Shown here: positions 61,901 through 64,000 of the stretch, one piece after another
Position numbering within the stretch: position 1 is the first letter of the stretch
Layout of the letters: each line of letters begins with the position of its first letter
DNA from: Siphonodentalium dalli
Taxonomy: Eukaryota > Mollusca > Scaphopoda > Gadilida > Siphonodentaliidae
Assembly (NCBI GenBank): GCA_032622095.1
Contig: CP136068.1
Coordinates: forward strand, 123,509,989-123,573,988
DNA length: 64,000 bases
Reading direction: 5' to 3'
Notes under the pieces: generated by a model
What the model saw: the letters and a program-made list of their open reading frames with translations, nothing else
What the model was told of the DNA's origin: nothing
Databases searched by the model: none
Program-made: the position numbers and the translations under genes

Positions 61901-62589
61901 CAATGCTTTTACGATGAAAAGTTCGTAATGTTTTTTCCCTCCGACAGGTAGGGGTGCCACGATTAATCGTATAATCGATGAAACGTTAATACAGCCGATA
62001 TTCAATTAACATTTTCGGCAGCGATTACTCTGAGTTCTTTATTTCGGATGTCGAAAAGTACCGGACATATTTGGATACCCTGTTTTACAGTTTAATATCC
62101 AACGGACAGGTTAACGATCGTTGATCGTGCAAAGATATTTGTAACGCATGGTGCTCATTACTAATTACCGGCTTTCCTTCTCACGAGACAGTAACGATTG
62201 CTCTCGCACCCGTATGCACTCGCAATTTTCTATTCACGGGTGTTCACCATTTGCACTTGTCCACCTGGTCACAATCAATATTAAAATATGTGAAGATATA
62301 TTTAGCACATTTCCCCATCTCCGTTAATTTATGGGCATGTGAAAGTGTCAGTGGACTTGGGTATATCACACAATGAACTTTGATTTGAGATAACCCCAAC
62401 TTACAATTATATTACCGGTGCAATTACACCCTACTAATCAACAAAACTGTATTTTTTGTCATGGGAAGGACTGTCTCTGTTGTTTCTGATACAAATGATG
62501 CACATGTGAATATTATGCACTACTTCCTCTGTCCTTGCTATTAGATACGCTTCATCGATTCTAATCTAGTATTGACTATCGATTATCAA
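58969..62589 (+). other. Probable first intron and unassigned sequence
   Basis: No further exon with convincing splice signals and protein similarity was seen. A fragment 'ggggtgccacgattaatcg' near 61952 resembles one hAT end without a partner. Confidence 0.4.
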
Positions 62590-63880
62590 GTTTAATGGAC
62601 GTGGCACCTTCTCTTGATTCCTCCATTAACTTGGAGACTCCGCTGGAGTTGGTTGGTGGACATGCCTCCTCCCTCAGGGTCGCGGCGTCCATAGCCCCCG
62701 CAAAGAAGGGCAGCGATGGGGTCCAAGCGCAGCTACCTTTGGTCCTGCCTCCGGTTCCGCCGGGTTCGTTCCGTCGCTGCACCAGCCGGCCACTTGCTAC
62801 AGCTACCACATCAGTGGTCCGTTTAGCTCGCAAGGCGGTGCCCTCGGCACATTGCCTGCCTACGCAGTTCAATGTGTCAACTGCCACTGCTTCCACTCCA
62901 GGGGATTTTACCGCACAGGTTCTGACCTGTCCTCCATTTTTCAAAGTCTTTTCCGGCATCCGTCCCTCCCGGTTTTTGGGTGGGTATGTATCCCTATTAT
63001 TCACCTGTGTTCTTTCCTCCACCAGTGTGGCCTTGCTGTGTACAGTTTCTGGCCTCATTTGGGCTCCTAGGCCTGAACTTAGACTTAGTTTCCTTTCCGA
63101 GGCTCCGGAATTTTTGCCTCATCAAACCAGGTGACCTGGTCGGGATACTTGCCCCTTCCCCCCCTCCCCCATCTCCTGGATGGACGGTGCTGTTCAGAGA
63201 CGAGGACGTGCTGTCGCAACATCCCCTGGATTTGGCAGCGTTTGATGCGTGTCGAAAGTTCGCCATGCCCATCCGAGATTGCCTTCCATGAGGGTCATTT
63301 CGGATGGGTCAGTCCTTCGGTCTTAGGATAACAATTGCGCACAATTTTGCATGCATTACCAACACGATACTAACAGCACAGAAAAAGGAAGAACAAGCAT
63401 GGCCCTTCTCTTGCTTCCTCCATTAACATGGAGCCTCCGCTGGAGTCGGTTGCGGGACATGCCTCCTCCTTATTGGTCGCGGCCTCCTGAGCCATCCACA
63501 GAGAAGTACGCCTGTCTTCCACAACCGAAGGGCTGGATGGGGCCCACATATCAAGAACAAAAACCAACGTGTGATGATTTTTCCTCTGCCAACTCAATAC
63601 AGCCTGCGCTGCAGGCTCAGAGTCTGTTAGTGGTCATGCCTCCTCTATTTGTAGTCGCGGCTTCCACAACCTTCGCAGAGACGGGCAACAATGAATTTTC
63701 CTCTGTCAACTCGGTACAGCCTGCGCTGCAGGCTCGGAATCTGTTGGTGGTCATGCCTCCTCTATTTGTAGTCGCGGCTTCCACAACCTTCGCAGCGACG
63801 AGCAGCGATGGAGGTTCTGCAACATCTACCGCTGGTTCTGTCTCAGTCCATCCAGGTTCATGCTGTCAGGGCACATAGCG
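62590..63880 (+). repeat. GC-rich block of degenerate ~39-codon repeats, possible retroelement remnant
   Basis: Base composition rises sharply at about 62590. Four related units start near 62612, 63413, 63583 and 63700, the last two exactly 117 bp apart. A shared reading is SSINxExPLExVxGHASSL (from 62610 and 63410), but the frame is broken in later units by stops and shifts. Long open frames exist on both strands (62595-63134 plus, 62576-63058 minus, 63351-63878 plus), as expected of GC-rich DNA, so none is trusted as a gene. No reverse transcriptase, integrase or recombinase motif was seen. Confidence 0.45.
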
Positions 63881-64000
63881 GTTTTTCCGAACCCTTTCTT
63901 GCCTTGGCTACCTCATTGTTCCTTGTCGCCGACAAGTTGCATTCATTTGACTGAGTGTTTTGTACAATATTACCTTCGTTCTTTTTACTTTGAGGTTTCC

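Overview
The window is nuclear DNA of an invertebrate animal, most likely a bivalve mollusc or close lophotrochozoan. It is AT-rich and gene-poor, has spliceosomal introns with GT-AG borders, and is packed with non-autonomous transposons. Several of these carry internal tandem units of about 155-165 bp, the structure known from bivalve 'pearl' elements and the BIV160 satellite superfamily. There is one 100-base assembly gap (18197-18296). No rRNA, tRNA, CRISPR or operon-type organisation was recognised.

Two protein-coding loci are supported. (1) A minus-strand gene at 37321-43460 has three coding exons with matching phases (ATG as the last three bases of exon 1, a 133-bp exon 2, a 3.6-kb exon 3). 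It gives a 1,248-residue acidic protein with one membrane segment next to the C-terminus. A TATA box lies about 60 bp upstream of the ATG. I recognise no family. (2) A plus-strand first coding exon at 58577-58968 has a signal peptide and an N-glycosylated ectodomain start, ending at a phase-0 donor. It loosely resembles the N-terminus of SID1/SIDT transmembrane proteins, and no later exon was found before the window ends. A third coding trace at 31400-32080 is the broken C-terminal part of a Mutator-like (MULE) transposase, bracketed by inverted arrays of a 16-bp repeat.

Layout: 1-4900, TTAA-type, fold-back and tandem-unit repeats; 4916-8582, a piggyBac-type MITE cluster with a recent 0.94-kb tandem duplication; 8694-14215, fold-back MITEs and P2/S family repeats; 14562-18296, a large fold-back element and a ~300-bp repeat field ending in the gap; 18600-20320, S repeat and a nested TTAA pair; 20984-26441, two kinds of ~160-bp tandem-unit elements; 26842-29760, more of these plus a 644-bp TTCGG-rich inverted-repeat element; 31246-33480, MULE remnant and a TA-target element inserted in a family A repeat; 36057-37070, small inverted-repeat elements; 37321-43530, the large gene; 43635-50150, duplications and nested palindromes; 50770-57561, elements with intact target-site duplications (9 bp, 8 bp and 5 bp) including a hAT-type element inside a 2.3-kb element, then a 4.06-kb element with ~370-bp inverted repeats; 58577-58968, the signal-peptide exon; 62590-63880, a GC-rich block of degenerate ~39-codon repeats of unknown nature.

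The main new-looking signal is that three sequence-divergent repeat families (T, P2 and P3) keep two short motifs, CATAACTC and CCAAAT, exactly 76 bp apart inside a ~161-bp unit, with one family varying one base of the first motif. This suggests a conserved ancient core in otherwise diverged elements.
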